A stretch of 33,525 nt of DNA from Pseudomonadota bacterium (GTDB lineage Bacteria > Pseudomonadota > Alphaproteobacteria > Rhizobiales > Xanthobacteraceae). Of this stretch, positions 13,295-21,945 are shown piece by piece. Position 1 is the first letter of the stretch. Each line of letters starts with the position of its first letter. The notes beneath the pieces are model-generated. The model ran no database searches. It was not told the origin of the DNA and saw nothing but the letters and a program-made list of their open reading frames with translations. Both the position numbers and the translations under genes were made by a program. The stretch lies in the NCBI GenBank assembly GCA_023449855.1, contig JAEXHR010000237.1, positions 1 to 33,525 of the forward strand, given 5' to 3'.

Positions 13295-14908
13295 GTGCAA
13301 GAGACGGGCGTACGTAACTCGGCCTATGGCGCCGATAAATTCGGACTCAAGAACCTCAAAGCGGTGAACTGGAATCTGGGCGCGCCGCAGCTCTATGAGC
13401 ACTCGCTGCGCAATGGCGAGGCCGAGTTGTCGTCGGATGGCGCGCTCTGCGCAGACACCGGCGAATTCACCGGCCGCAGCCCGAAGGACAAGTTCACCGT
13501 CAAGGATGCATCCACCGAGAACATGTGGTGGGCCGGTAATCAGTCGATCACCCCCGAGCAGTTCGAAGCGCTCTACACCGATTTCAAGAAGCACGCCGAA
13601 GGCATGACCCTGTTCGCGCAGGATCTCTATGGCGGCGCCGATCCGAGCTTCCAGATCAAGACCCGCGTGTTCACGGAACTCGCCTGGCACTCGCTGTTCA
13701 TCCGCACGCTGCTGATCCGCCCGGAAGCCGCTGCGCTGAAGGACTTCGTGCCTGAACTCACGATCATCGACCTGCCGAGCTTCCGCGCCGATCCGAAACG
13801 TCACGGCTGCCGCTCGGAGAACGTCGTGGCCATCGATTTCGCCCGCAAGATCGTCCTGATCGGCGGGTCTTATTATGCCGGCGAGATGAAGAAGTCGGTC
13901 TTCACCACGCTGAACTACTATCTGCCCGCCAAGGGCGTGCTGCCGATGCATTGCTCGGCCAATGTCGGCGAGGGCGGCGACACCGCGATCTTCTTCGGCC
14001 TGTCGGGCACCGGCAAGACCACGCTCTCCGCCGATCCGAAGCGCACGCTGATCGGCGATGACGAGCATGGCTGGGGCAAGGACGGCGTCTTCAATTTCGA
14101 AGGCGGCTGCTACGCCAAGACCATCAAGCTGTCGGAAGAGGCCGAACCGGCGATCTATGCCGCGTCGAAGCGCTTTGGTGCCGTGCTCGAGAATGTGGTT
14201 CTCGATGCCAACACCAAGGTGCCGGATTTCGACGATGGCTCGAAGACCGAGAACACCCGCTCGGCCTATCCGCTCGACTTCATTCCAAACGCCTCGCGCA
14301 CCGGCCGCGCGCCGCAGCCCAAGAACGTCGTGATGCTCGCAGCCGACGCCTTCGGCGTGCTGCCGCCGATCGCCAAGCTGACCCCGGCGCAGGCGATGTA
14401 TCACTTCCTGTCCGGCTACACCGCCAAGGTCGCCGGCACCGAGCGCGGTCTGGGCAACGATCCGGAGCCGGAATTCTCCACCTGCTTCGGCTCGCCGTTC
14501 CTGCCGCTCGACCCCAGCGTCTATGGCAACATGCTGCGCGACCTCATCGCGAAGCACAATGTGGACTGCTGGCTGGTGAACACCGGCTGGACCGGCGGCA
14601 AATACGGCGTCGGCTCGCGCATGCCGATCAAGGTGACCCGCGCGCTGCTGACCGCGGCACTCGACGGCTCGCTCCGCAACGTCGAATTCCGCACCGACAA
14701 GTATTTCGGCTTCGCAGTCCCGACCGCGCTGCCGGGCGTGCCCAGCGAGATCCTCGATCCGGTGAACACCTGGAAGGACAAGGCGGAGTTCGATGCCACC
14801 GCGCGCAAGCTGATCGGCATGTTCCAGAAGAACTTTGCCAAGTTCGAAGCGCAGGTGGACGCGGAAGTGCGTGCCGCCGCGCCGGATGTGAAGCTGGCGG
14901 CGGAGTAA
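13295..14908 (+). CDS. pckA: phosphoenolpyruvate carboxykinase (ATP)
   Basis: A 537-residue ATP-dependent PEP carboxykinase, full length for the family, converting oxaloacetate plus ATP to PEP in the first step of gluconeogenesis. Seen: substrate-binding arginine in FTGRSPKDKF (58-67), kinase-1a P-loop GLSGTGKTT (235-243), and metal-binding DDEH (255-258). Start is GTG with a strong Shine-Dalgarno sequence. In Rhizobium and Agrobacterium ChvG/ChvI controls pckA, and that system is encoded 1.1 kb upstream. A palindrome in the promoter region is a candidate control site. It is followed by a terminator and a palindromic repeat, and faces glgP. Confidence 0.97.
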   Translation: MQETGVRNSAYGADKFGLKNLKAVNWNLGAPQLYEHSLRNGEAELSSDGALCADTGEFTGRSPKDKFTVKDASTENMWWAGNQSITPEQFEALYTDFKKHAEGMTLFAQDLYGGADPSFQIKTRVFTELAWHSLFIRTLLIRPEAAALKDFVPELTIIDLPSFRADPKRHGCRSENVVAIDFARKIVLIGGSYYAGEMKKSVFTTLNYYLPAKGVLPMHCSANVGEGGDTAIFFGLSGTGKTTLSADPKRTLIGDDEHGWGKDGVFNFEGGCYAKTIKLSEEAEPAIYAASKRFGAVLENVVLDANTKVPDFDDGSKTENTRSAYPLDFIPNASRTGRAPQPKNVVMLAADAFGVLPPIAKLTPAQAMYHFLSGYTAKVAGTERGLGNDPEPEFSTCFGSPFLPLDPSVYGNMLRDLIAKHNVDCWLVNTGWTGGKYGVGSRMPIKVTRALLTAALDGSLRNVEFRTDKYFGFAVPTALPGVPSEILDPVNTWKDKAEFDATARKLIGMFQKNFAKFEAQVDAEVRAAAPDVKLAAE

Positions 14909-14930
14909 GCGTCGCAAAACCTGAATGCGA

Positions 14931-14959
14931 AAGGGCGGCCGCGAGGCCCCCCTTTTTTG
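14931..14959 (+). terminator. rho-independent terminator of pckA
   Basis: GGGCGGCC, loop GCGA, GGCCCCCC (one mismatch), then TTTTTTG. It begins 22 bases after the pckA stop codon. Confidence 0.7.
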
Positions 14960-14973
14960 TTTAGGGTCAGTCT

Positions 14974-15061
14974 GTAGCCCGGATGGAGCGTAGCGTAATC
15001 CGGGATTCAGAGTATCAGCACGTCGCAGGCCCCGTATTTCGCTGCGCTCCATCCGGGCTAC
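14974..15061. repeat. palindromic intergenic repeat between pckA and glgP
   Basis: Left arm 14974-15004 starts GTAGCCCGGATGGAGCG; right arm 15031-15061 ends CGCTCCATCCGGGCTAC; 26-base loop. It lies between convergent stops, 7 bases from the glgP stop, and is related in design to 8061-8146. Confidence 0.82.
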
Positions 15062-15067
15062 GCATGC

Positions 15068-17599
15068 TTACGTCGCCTTGCGCACCTGCGACACGAAGGT
15101 GGTCGGCATCTGGCTCGCCACCGGCACATGCCAGATGTCCTCGGCATATTCGCGGATGGTGCGGTCCGACGAGAACCAGCCCATGCGCGCGGTGTTGAGG
15201 ATGGCCGCGCGGCTCCAGGCAGAGCCCGCCTTCCAGCGCGTGTCGATGCCGCGCTGGGCGTCGTAATAGGAGTCGAAATCCGCGGAAACCATGTAGTGGT
15301 CGAGATGGCGCAGCGCATGGCCGATGGCGCCGAAGCGGCCAGGATCGTCCGGCGAGAAGAAGCCGCTCTCGATGGCATAGATGGCCCGGCCGAGATTCGG
15401 CGACCTGGCGATCACGTCCGATGCGTCGAGGCCGCGATTGCGGCGCTCCACCACTTCATCCGCGGTCATACCGAAGATCGCGATATTCTCCGCACCGACA
15501 TTGTCGCGGATTTCGATATTGGCGCCGTCGAGGGTGCCGATGGTCAGCGCGCCATTCAGCGACAGTTTCATGTTGCCGGTGCCGGAGGCTTCCATGCCGG
15601 CGGTGGAAATCTGTTCGGACAGATCCGCTGCGGGAATGATGATCTCGGCGAGGCTGACATTGTAGTCGGGCATGAACGCGACCTTCAGCTGGCCGCGGAT
15701 GCTCTCGTCATTGTTGACCATCCTGGCGACGTCGTTCGCCAGCTTGATGATCAGCTTGGCATAGCGATAGCTCGCTGCCGCCTTGCCGGCGAAAATCTTG
15801 ACGCGGGGCACCCAGTCCTTGTTCGGCTCGTCCTTGATCGCCTGATACAGCGCGACGGTCTCCACGATGTTCAGCAACTGCCGCTTGTATTCGTGGATGC
15901 GCTTGATCTGCACGTCGAACAGCGCGGCTGGATCGGCTTGCACACCCAGCTTCTCGCCGATCGTACGGGCCAGAGCGAGCTTGTTGTGATGCTTGACCTT
16001 GCGGAATTCCTGCTGGAACGCGGCGTCGCCGGCGTAGGCTTCCAGCTTGATCAGCCGGGTGGGGTCATCGAGCACCGCCTCGCCGCAGGTCGCGCGCAAG
16101 AGATCGGTCAGTTTCGGGTTGGCCAGCGTCAGCCAGCGGCGGAAGGTGATGCCATTGGTCTTGTTGGTGATGCGGCCGGGATAGAGCTGATTGAGATCGC
16201 GGAACACGGTCTCCTTCATCAGCTCCGAATGCATCGCCGACACGCCATTGATGCGATGCGAGCCGATGAAAGCGAGATTGCCCATGCGCACGCGGCGGCC
16301 GGCGCCTTCGTCGATGACCGAGACGGATGCGCGATAGCCGGTGTCGCCGGGGCGGATCGCATCGGCGCGGTCGAGATGCGCGACATTGATGCGATAGATG
16401 ATTTCGAGGTGGCGCGGCAGCAGCCGTTCCATCAGCTCGACCGGCCAGGTCTCGAGCGCTTCCGGAAGAAGCGTGTGATTGGTGTAGGACAGCGTCGCAT
16501 TGGTGATCTGCCAGGCCGCATCCCAGCGCATGTTGTGCACGTCGATCAGGATGCGCATCAGCTCGGCGATGGCGAGGCTCGGATGGGTGTCGTTCATCTG
16601 CACCGCCGCCTTGTTGGCGAGGCCGCGCAGATTGCCTTCCGATTCCAGGTGTCGCTTGACGAGATCCTGCAGCGAGGCCGAGACGAAGAAATACTCCTGC
16701 CGCAGCCGCAGCTCGCGGCCGGCAGCGCTTTCATCGTTCGGATAAAGGAACTTGCAGATCGCCTCGGCGCGTGACTGTTCCGCGCTCGCGCTGACATAGT
16801 CGCCGGTGTTGAACACGTCGAGCCGGAGCGGATCGGGGGCGCGCGCCGACCACAGCCGCAGCGCGTTCACGTGCTGGCCGCGCCAACCGACGATGGGGGT
16901 GTCATAGGCGACGGCTTCCACGGTCTCGCCGGGATGCCATACGGTGCGCTGATGGCCCTTGGCATCGTCGATCACTTCGGTGTTGCCGCCGAAATGCACG
17001 TGATAGACGACCTCCGGCCGCGGCAGCTCCCACGGATTGCCGAAGCTCAGCCACTCGTCCGGATATTCCTTCTGCCAGCCCTTGGAGATGATCTGTTTGA
17101 ACAGGCCGAAGTCGTAGCGGATGCCATAGCCGTAAGCGGGAATGGCGAGCGTCGACATGCTCTCCATGAAGCAGGCGGCAAGACGGCCGAGGCCGCCATT
17201 GCCAAGCGCCGCATCGGGCTCGCATTTCCGGAGATCATCGAGGCCGACACCGAGATCTTCCAGCGCGGCACGGAACACCGGCAGCAGGCCCATATTGTTC
17301 AGCGCGTCGGTGAACAGCCGGCCGATCAGGAATTCAAGCGAGAGGTAATAGACGCGCTTGCGGCCAGCGTCGTAGCTCTCCTTTTCCGACATCAGCCAGC
17401 GATGCACGATGCGATCGCGCAGCGTCAGGGCGGCAGCCTTGTACCAGTCATGCTTGGTGGCGAAAGACGCCTCCTTGCCAATCCCGAGCGTCAGTTTGAC
17501 GAGAATGGCACTCTTGATCTCGGCGAGCAGCAACTCATCGATCGGTGCATTCTGAGGCTGGAAATGTGCTGGCGTGGATTGGTCTGACAAACTGGTCAT
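15068..17599 (-). CDS. glgP: glycogen/alpha-glucan phosphorylase
   Basis: An 843-residue phosphorylase of GT35, full length. It releases glucose-1-phosphate from glycogen or maltodextrin using phosphate and PLP. Seen: GNGGLGRLAACFMESM (133-148), an active-site segment QMNDTHPSLAIAELMR (334-349), and the PLP site EASGTGNMKLSLNG with Lys678. ATG at 17599 begins MTSLSDQSTP. It is transcribed toward pckA with a palindromic repeat between them. No other glycogen genes (glgA, B, C, X) are adjacent, unlike the glg clusters of many rhizobia, so it may be one of several copies (inference). Confidence 0.96.
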   Translation of the reverse strand: MTSLSDQSTPAHFQPQNAPIDELLLAEIKSAILVKLTLGIGKEASFATKHDWYKAAALTLRDRIVHRWLMSEKESYDAGRKRVYYLSLEFLIGRLFTDALNNMGLLPVFRAALEDLGVGLDDLRKCEPDAALGNGGLGRLAACFMESMSTLAIPAYGYGIRYDFGLFKQIISKGWQKEYPDEWLSFGNPWELPRPEVVYHVHFGGNTEVIDDAKGHQRTVWHPGETVEAVAYDTPIVGWRGQHVNALRLWSARAPDPLRLDVFNTGDYVSASAEQSRAEAICKFLYPNDESAAGRELRLRQEYFFVSASLQDLVKRHLESEGNLRGLANKAAVQMNDTHPSLAIAELMRILIDVHNMRWDAAWQITNATLSYTNHTLLPEALETWPVELMERLLPRHLEIIYRINVAHLDRADAIRPGDTGYRASVSVIDEGAGRRVRMGNLAFIGSHRINGVSAMHSELMKETVFRDLNQLYPGRITNKTNGITFRRWLTLANPKLTDLLRATCGEAVLDDPTRLIKLEAYAGDAAFQQEFRKVKHHNKLALARTIGEKLGVQADPAALFDVQIKRIHEYKRQLLNIVETVALYQAIKDEPNKDWVPRVKIFAGKAAASYRYAKLIIKLANDVARMVNNDESIRGQLKVAFMPDYNVSLAEIIIPAADLSEQISTAGMEASGTGNMKLSLNGALTIGTLDGANIEIRDNVGAENIAIFGMTADEVVERRNRGLDASDVIARSPNLGRAIYAIESGFFSPDDPGRFGAIGHALRHLDHYMVSADFDSYYDAQRGIDTRWKAGSAWSRAAILNTARMGWFSSDRTIREYAEDIWHVPVASQMPTTFVSQVRKAT

Positions 17600-17726
17600 C
17601 CTGATCTGTGGCGCTGAGGAAAATCATACGCTCATTTGCGTGCTGCCGGAACCCGTCGGCATGGCGAGCTTTTGCAACGCATTTGCTTGGGAATTGGGCA
17701 GTTCGAAGGAGGCCAGGGCGTGACCG

Positions 17727-18155
17727 TCAAACCTTGCTGAATTCCATGCGGTAAACAACCTCTTCGCCGGTGACGGGGTCGATTCCTGGCGCGCCGCTGA
17801 TGACGAGGGAGGTTCCGTCAAGCGTAAACGGCCTGATCAGGTCGCAATTGGCCCAGGCTGGATTCCAGGCGGCGTCGACATGATGGACCACTCGGTCACA
17901 GTGGAGTGTGTAGGACGCGGAATAAGCGAGCATCGAGTCAAACAGTGCCGCCTTTTCAGCCGCAGCCGGCGTGGAACCAAGGAGCGGTGGGCGATGACGG
18001 TTCACCACCAGCGCCATCATCCGCCCATCTGCGTGGTAGGCGATATAACCGATCGGGTCTGGGCCCATGGCATCGGTGACTGCACCGGTAGCCATCACCG
18101 TACGTGTCCACGAGATCATGCGCCAGGTTCCGAGCAAGGCCATTGCATCCGCCAT
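17727..18155 (-). CDS. lipocalin-like domain protein
   Basis: A 142-residue protein with the lipocalin-like pattern LLGTWRMISWTRT near the N-terminus, then GYIAYHADGRMMALVVNRHRP and a C-terminal VVYRMEFSKV. Proteins of this family are small beta barrels of unknown ligand. ATG at 18155 is chosen because AAGGGAG lies 6 bases upstream; the frame could run to 18305. No signal peptide is seen with this start. The gene stands alone, divergent from an unrecognised gene, and its 3' end is 127 bases from the glgP start. Confidence 0.75.
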   Translation of the reverse strand: MADAMALLGTWRMISWTRTVMATGAVTDAMGPDPIGYIAYHADGRMMALVVNRHRPPLLGSTPAAAEKAALFDSMLAYSASYTLHCDRVVHHVDAAWNPAWANCDLIRPFTLDGTSLVISGAPGIDPVTGEEVVYRMEFSKV

Positions 18156-18339
18156 TGCCAGTCTCCCTTGGTCGTCCAGGGTGTTTACGCCTGTAGGTTG
18201 CAGCATAACTCCTGGATTCAAAAAAACGCAGTTTTGAAACAGGAACAAATTAAGAACATTTTGATAGATTACCGATACTGCGAGTTGATTCGCCGTCGCA
18301 TCCACCAGGCCTGAGGTCTGTTCCCGCTGTGAGGACTAG

Positions 18340-18771
18340 ATGTCCAATATTGCCTTCAACCAGTTCGCGCTTACCCGGATCGCCGATTTCGCGCGATCAC
18401 TGACCCGCCTTCACCTTACGGCGCGACGTTATCCCGTCGATGACGGTCAGATCGACCGGGAGTTCAATGCGGTTTGCCATTCGGTGTGGGGGTACACGAC
18501 CGATGATGTGAGCGACGAGCTGTTCTCGCTCGAGGATCATGCCTGGCTCGATCAGCTCGACGAGACCCAGGCGCGGATTTTTGCAGCCGGGCAGGGCTAT
18601 GACCTGGTCGGGGATGACGGCATGCTCACCGACTGGTGGGGCTATTGCTGGATGATCCTCGCTGAGATGCGCGGCCTGCTGACGCCGGACAACCGCGCAG
18701 CTGCGCGTGCGGAGATCGAACAGAAATACCTGTCGGCGACGAATGTGGTCGGCGTCATCATCGGACGATGA
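18340..18771 (+). CDS. hypothetical protein, unrecognised
   Basis: A 143-residue acidic soluble protein that I do not recognise. It is rich in Trp and Asp, with clusters at HSVWGYTTDDVSDELF, EDHAWLDQLDETQ and DDGMLTDWWGYCWMILAE. The N-terminal 35 residues are predicted amphipathic helix, and no signal peptide or membrane helix is present. A GAGGA lies 4 bases before the ATG. The upstream 184 bases shared with the lipocalin-like gene are AT-rich and probably hold divergent promoters. Its 3' end is 12 bases from the convergent DUF2865 gene. Codon use matches its neighbours, so a real gene is likely. Confidence 0.7.
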   Translation: MSNIAFNQFALTRIADFARSLTRLHLTARRYPVDDGQIDREFNAVCHSVWGYTTDDVSDELFSLEDHAWLDQLDETQARIFAAGQGYDLVGDDGMLTDWWGYCWMILAEMRGLLTPDNRAAARAEIEQKYLSATNVVGVIIGR

Positions 18772-18783
18772 TGGAGTGTCCGA

Positions 18784-19653
18784 TCAATTGGCCTCGGCGC
18801 GCTTCGCGCTCTGCGCCGGGGCGCGCTTCGGGGCGATGGTCGTTGCCGGCAGCGGCGCGATTTCGCGCGGCGTTTCCGCCATCGGCGCTTCGTCGGTGAT
18901 CATCTCGGCGGCGACCGGGGCGACCTTCATCTCGCCAAGCCGCGCGCGAACTTCCGATGTGAGGCCGGGATAGGACGAGACCGGCGTGAATTCGGCGGTC
19001 TGGTTGTTGCCGGTGCGCACGCCGGAGAAGGCCACGAGGCCGTTGGTGGTCGCGACCACGTCACCCGGGCGCAGCGAGGTGTCGAGGGTGAGGTCGATCG
19101 GTGCAAGGCCGGCGGGATCGCGTCCGTTGCAGGTGCAGTCGGCCTTCAGCGCCTTGCGATAGGCGAAGGCGTTGGGCAGGTCCGCATAGCGCTCGCCTGT
19201 GGACGACGTCGCATAGTCGATGCTGCTGCCGAACATCACCTTGGTGGGGGAGGCCGGGCAGAAAGCCTGGCACATCTGGGCCGGGCTGGCGCCGCCGCGG
19301 CCGAGCGGAAAATATTTGCCGTCGCAGGTGCGCACGCAAAAGGCCGGGCCGGAGCCGCCATAACCAGCGCTGCGCTGGGGCTGCGGCTGTTCCTGCGGCG
19401 TATTGAGGCCGAACGGATCGGAGAAGAAATCTTGCTGCGGTGCTGGCCCGCCGCGGCGCTGCTGCTGCTTCTGCGGTTGGCCGCCACCGAACAGGAAATC
19501 GAAGAAGCCTTGAGCCGATACGGTCTGCGGCGCGAGCGCGACGCATGTGGCGAGGCCGATGGCGACAGCAGGCCGGCGCAGGCGCGAGATTTTACGAAAG
19601 TGACGCAACGCCGGGCTCCGCGACCGCATGATCAACAGCCGGAATCGCAGCAT
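18784..19653 (-). CDS. exported DUF2865 protein
   Basis: A 289-residue protein of the DUF2865 family, common in Bradyrhizobium relatives and of unknown function. A basic N-terminus plus hydrophobic stretch (AVAIGLATCVALAPQTVSAQG, about 29-49) looks like a signal peptide with a cut near SAQ. Then a Gln/Pro/Gly-rich linker (50-95), and a core with six cysteines in three pairs (CVRTC, CQAFC, CTC), suggesting a disulfide-bonded periplasmic domain. The Ala/Pro/Lys-rich C-terminus resembles a spacer. ATG at 19629 is an alternative start, 8 codons shorter. It stands alone, facing the unrecognised gene. Confidence 0.82.
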   Translation of the reverse strand: MLRFRLLIMRSRSPALRHFRKISRLRRPAVAIGLATCVALAPQTVSAQGFFDFLFGGGQPQKQQQRRGGPAPQQDFFSDPFGLNTPQEQPQPQRSAGYGGSGPAFCVRTCDGKYFPLGRGGASPAQMCQAFCPASPTKVMFGSSIDYATSSTGERYADLPNAFAYRKALKADCTCNGRDPAGLAPIDLTLDTSLRPGDVVATTNGLVAFSGVRTGNNQTAEFTPVSSYPGLTSEVRARLGEMKVAPVAAEMITDEAPMAETPREIAPLPATTIAPKRAPAQSAKRAEAN

Positions 19654-19718
19654 TCCGGTTTGCGATGACGCTAGGTCGTTATGGTAAATACGAGGTAACC
19701 AGCCCGGCTTTTATTGGC

Positions 19719-19763
19719 GCATGATCTTGTCCGAAAACCGGCATCGCCTTGTCGGGATCATGC
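19719..19763. repeat. dispersed palindromic element at the 3' end of the antiporter gene
   Basis: GCATGATC (19719-19726) and GATCATGC (19756-19763) are exact inverses around a core with CCGAAAACCGG and TTGTCGG. I recognise this type as a widely repeated element in Bradyrhizobium relatives. It begins one base after the antiporter stop codon (TAG at 19765-19767). Confidence 0.7.
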
Positions 19764-19764
19764 T

Positions 19765-21243
19765 CTAGACGAAAAACACCCAGGTCATCAGCAGGAAGAC
19801 CGGGATCAGCACGGCGCCCGACCAAAGGATGTAGGCGAAGAAGCTCGGCATCCTCACGCCGGCATCCCGCGCGATCGCATAGACCATGAAGTTCGGCGCG
19901 TTGCCGATATAGGTATTGGCGCCCATGAACACGGCGCCGGCGGAGATGGCAGCGAGCGTCGCCGCGCCCGAGGCCATCAGCGTCTTCGCGTCGCCGCCGG
20001 CGAGTTCGAAGAAGACGAGATATGTCGGGGCATTGTCGAGGAATGACGACAGGATGCCGGTCAGCCAGAAATAGGCGGCGTTGTTCGGCGTGCCGTCCGC
20101 ATGGGTCACGAGCGCGACCAGCGGCGCGAACGGGCCGTTCGTTCCGGCCTGCAGCATGGCCATGACCGGGACGATGCAGATGAAGATGCCGGCGAACAGG
20201 ATCGCGACTTCCTCGATGGGGCCCCATTTGAAATCGTTGGCCTTGCGATGCTCGGCCTTGCTGAGGATCAGCGAGGCGAAGGTCACGGCGACGAGGATGA
20301 GATCGCGCAGCAGGTTCTGCAATTCCACCGGCGTACCGAGCACGGTGAAGGAAATGCCGGGCTTCCAGCTGCCGCTCATCAGGATGGCGGCGATGATGAC
20401 CCCGAGCAGCAGCAGATTGACCTTGCCGTGCAGGTGCAGCGCCGAATCCGGCGTCGGGTCCTTCATCTTCGGCAGCCGCTCTTCGCGGCGATGCAGGTAG
20501 ATATCGAGCAGCATGAAGATCAACAGCACGATGCCGGCAGCGAACAGCGTGTCCGGAAAAAGATGCGTGGTGGTCCAGAAGAAATCGACGCCGCGCAGGA
20601 AGCCGAGGAACAGCGGCGGATCGCCGAGCGGCGACAGCGAGCCGCCGATATTCGAAACCAGGAAGATGAAGAACACCACCACATGCACGTTGTAGCGCCT
20701 GTCGTCATTGGCGCGCAGCAATGGCCGGATCAGGATCATCGATGCACCGGTGGTGCCGACCACGCTGGCCATCAGCGTGCCGAAGCCGAGCAGTACGGTG
20801 TTTGTGAACACGCTGTCGTGCAGGTTGCCCTGCAGATAGATGCCGCCTGACACGGTGAACAGGGACAGCAGCAGCAGGATGAAGGGCAGGTATTCGAGCA
20901 GCACCGTATGGGCGATGGTGTGCGAAACCGTGGTCGTCCCCGCGGTGAACCAGAGCGGCACGATGACCAGTGCGGCCCAGAAGGCGGCAAACTTGCCGTA
21001 GTGATGTTCCCAGAAATGCGGATAGAGCACCGGCCCGGTGGCGATGCAGATCAGGATGCCGGCGAAAGGCAGTGCCCACAGCATCGACAGTTTCGCGCCG
21101 TCGAGCCCGCCTTCGGCAGCGAAGGCCGCGTCAGGCGCGAGGCTCGAAATGGCGATACAGAGCGCGAGGCTGAGAAAACGAAGCAAGGGCAGGCCTTTCA
21201 CGAGAGACGCAATCGGTCTCGCGTGGAGGCCGGAAATGGTCAA
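19765..21243 (-). CDS. sodium:proton antiporter / CitMHS-type transporter
   Basis: A 492-residue inner-membrane transporter with about twelve hydrophobic helices and a possible signal-like first segment ending at about residue 42. Conserved regions include VSNIGGSLSPLGDPPLFLGF, typical of the arsenite/citrate/Na+:H+ (ion transporter) superfamily, and a second-half repeat FLDNAPTYLVFF with GANTYIGNAPN. In Bradyrhizobium relatives it is usually called a sodium:proton antiporter; the substrate is not proven. The TTG at 21243 overlaps the pyrE stop (TTGA), which suggests coupling; GTG at 21201 is an alternative start, 14 codons shorter, that leaves the signal-like segment intact. Confidence 0.82.
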   Translation of the reverse strand: MTISGLHARPIASLVKGLPLLRFLSLALCIAISSLAPDAAFAAEGGLDGAKLSMLWALPFAGILICIATGPVLYPHFWEHHYGKFAAFWAALVIVPLWFTAGTTTVSHTIAHTVLLEYLPFILLLLSLFTVSGGIYLQGNLHDSVFTNTVLLGFGTLMASVVGTTGASMILIRPLLRANDDRRYNVHVVVFFIFLVSNIGGSLSPLGDPPLFLGFLRGVDFFWTTTHLFPDTLFAAGIVLLIFMLLDIYLHRREERLPKMKDPTPDSALHLHGKVNLLLLGVIIAAILMSGSWKPGISFTVLGTPVELQNLLRDLILVAVTFASLILSKAEHRKANDFKWGPIEEVAILFAGIFICIVPVMAMLQAGTNGPFAPLVALVTHADGTPNNAAYFWLTGILSSFLDNAPTYLVFFELAGGDAKTLMASGAATLAAISAGAVFMGANTYIGNAPNFMVYAIARDAGVRMPSFFAYILWSGAVLIPVFLLMTWVFFV

Positions 21244-21803
21244 CCCTTCAGGAATTCGGACGCCTTGTAAAGCGAGCGAAATGGCACACCGGCGGCGGCG
21301 AAGGTCTCTGTCGCGCCTTCGTCACGATCGACCATGGTGAAGACCAGCGCCACCTCCGCGCCAGCCTCGCGAACGGCATTGAGCGCCTTCACGGCCGAAC
21401 CGCCGGTGGTGGTGACGTCCTCGACAATGACGACGCGCTTGCCCTGCAGGCTTTCGGTCTTGGTCAGGCCTTCGATGGCGAGGCGTGCGCCATGCTCCTT
21501 CGGCTTCTTGCGCACGAAGAATGCGCCGATCGGCGAGCCCTTCATCCAGGACAGCTGCGCCAGCGCGCCGGCCAGCGGCACCGCGCCCATTTCCAGCCCG
21601 CCGACATAATCGAGCCTGTTGTCCTTGAGAGCATCGAAGGTCAGCTCGGCGAGCAGCGCGGCGCCTTCCGGGTCGCACATGGTGGGCTTCAGGTTGAAGT
21701 AGAAATTGCTCTTGCGGCCGGAGGCCAGCGTAATCTCGCCATAACCGAACGAACGGTCGCGGATGATCTCGTGCAGGCGGGCGCGGGCGGCTGAATTGGA
21801 CAA
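21240..21803 (-). CDS. pyrE: orotate phosphoribosyltransferase
   Basis: A 187-residue enzyme joining orotate and PRPP to give orotidine monophosphate in pyrimidine synthesis. The PRPP-binding motif is VVIVEDVTTTGGSA (about 125-138); the N-terminal SGRKSNFYFNLKPTM carries the conserved orotate/PRPP lysines. Length is normal for the short alphaproteobacterial form. The start is TTG at 21803, with GAAAGAGAG upstream; no ATG or GTG is available before the conserved region. Its stop overlaps the start of the antiporter gene. Confidence 0.92.
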   Translation of the reverse strand: MSNSAARARLHEIIRDRSFGYGEITLASGRKSNFYFNLKPTMCDPEGAALLAELTFDALKDNRLDYVGGLEMGAVPLAGALAQLSWMKGSPIGAFFVRKKPKEHGARLAIEGLTKTESLQGKRVVIVEDVTTTGGSAVKALNAVREAGAEVALVFTMVDRDEGATETFAAAGVPFRSLYKASEFLKG

Positions 21804-21945
21804 GGCGATCTCTCTTTCAGGTAAACCGCGGCAATTTATCGGCCCCGGGCCGGATAGGCCAGAGCGCAGGCCGCCCCGTCAACAGCCGCCGTTTGCGGCC
21901 ACGCCGGACGATGATACAGGTTGCGAAAATCGGGAAGGGAAACGC

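Noticed and set aside
13289..15052. 587-residue open frame on the minus strand opposite pckA
   Set aside because: Covers exactly the pckA gene in reverse and is Arg/Gly/Ala-rich without any domain.
15128..16774. 548-residue open frame on the plus strand opposite glgP
   Set aside because: Antisense shadow of glgP; no family similarity and no ribosome binding site.
17600..17726. Small RNA or regulatory element upstream of glgP
   Set aside because: No convincing promoter-terminator pair or strong hairpin was seen; the 198-base frame there is unsupported.
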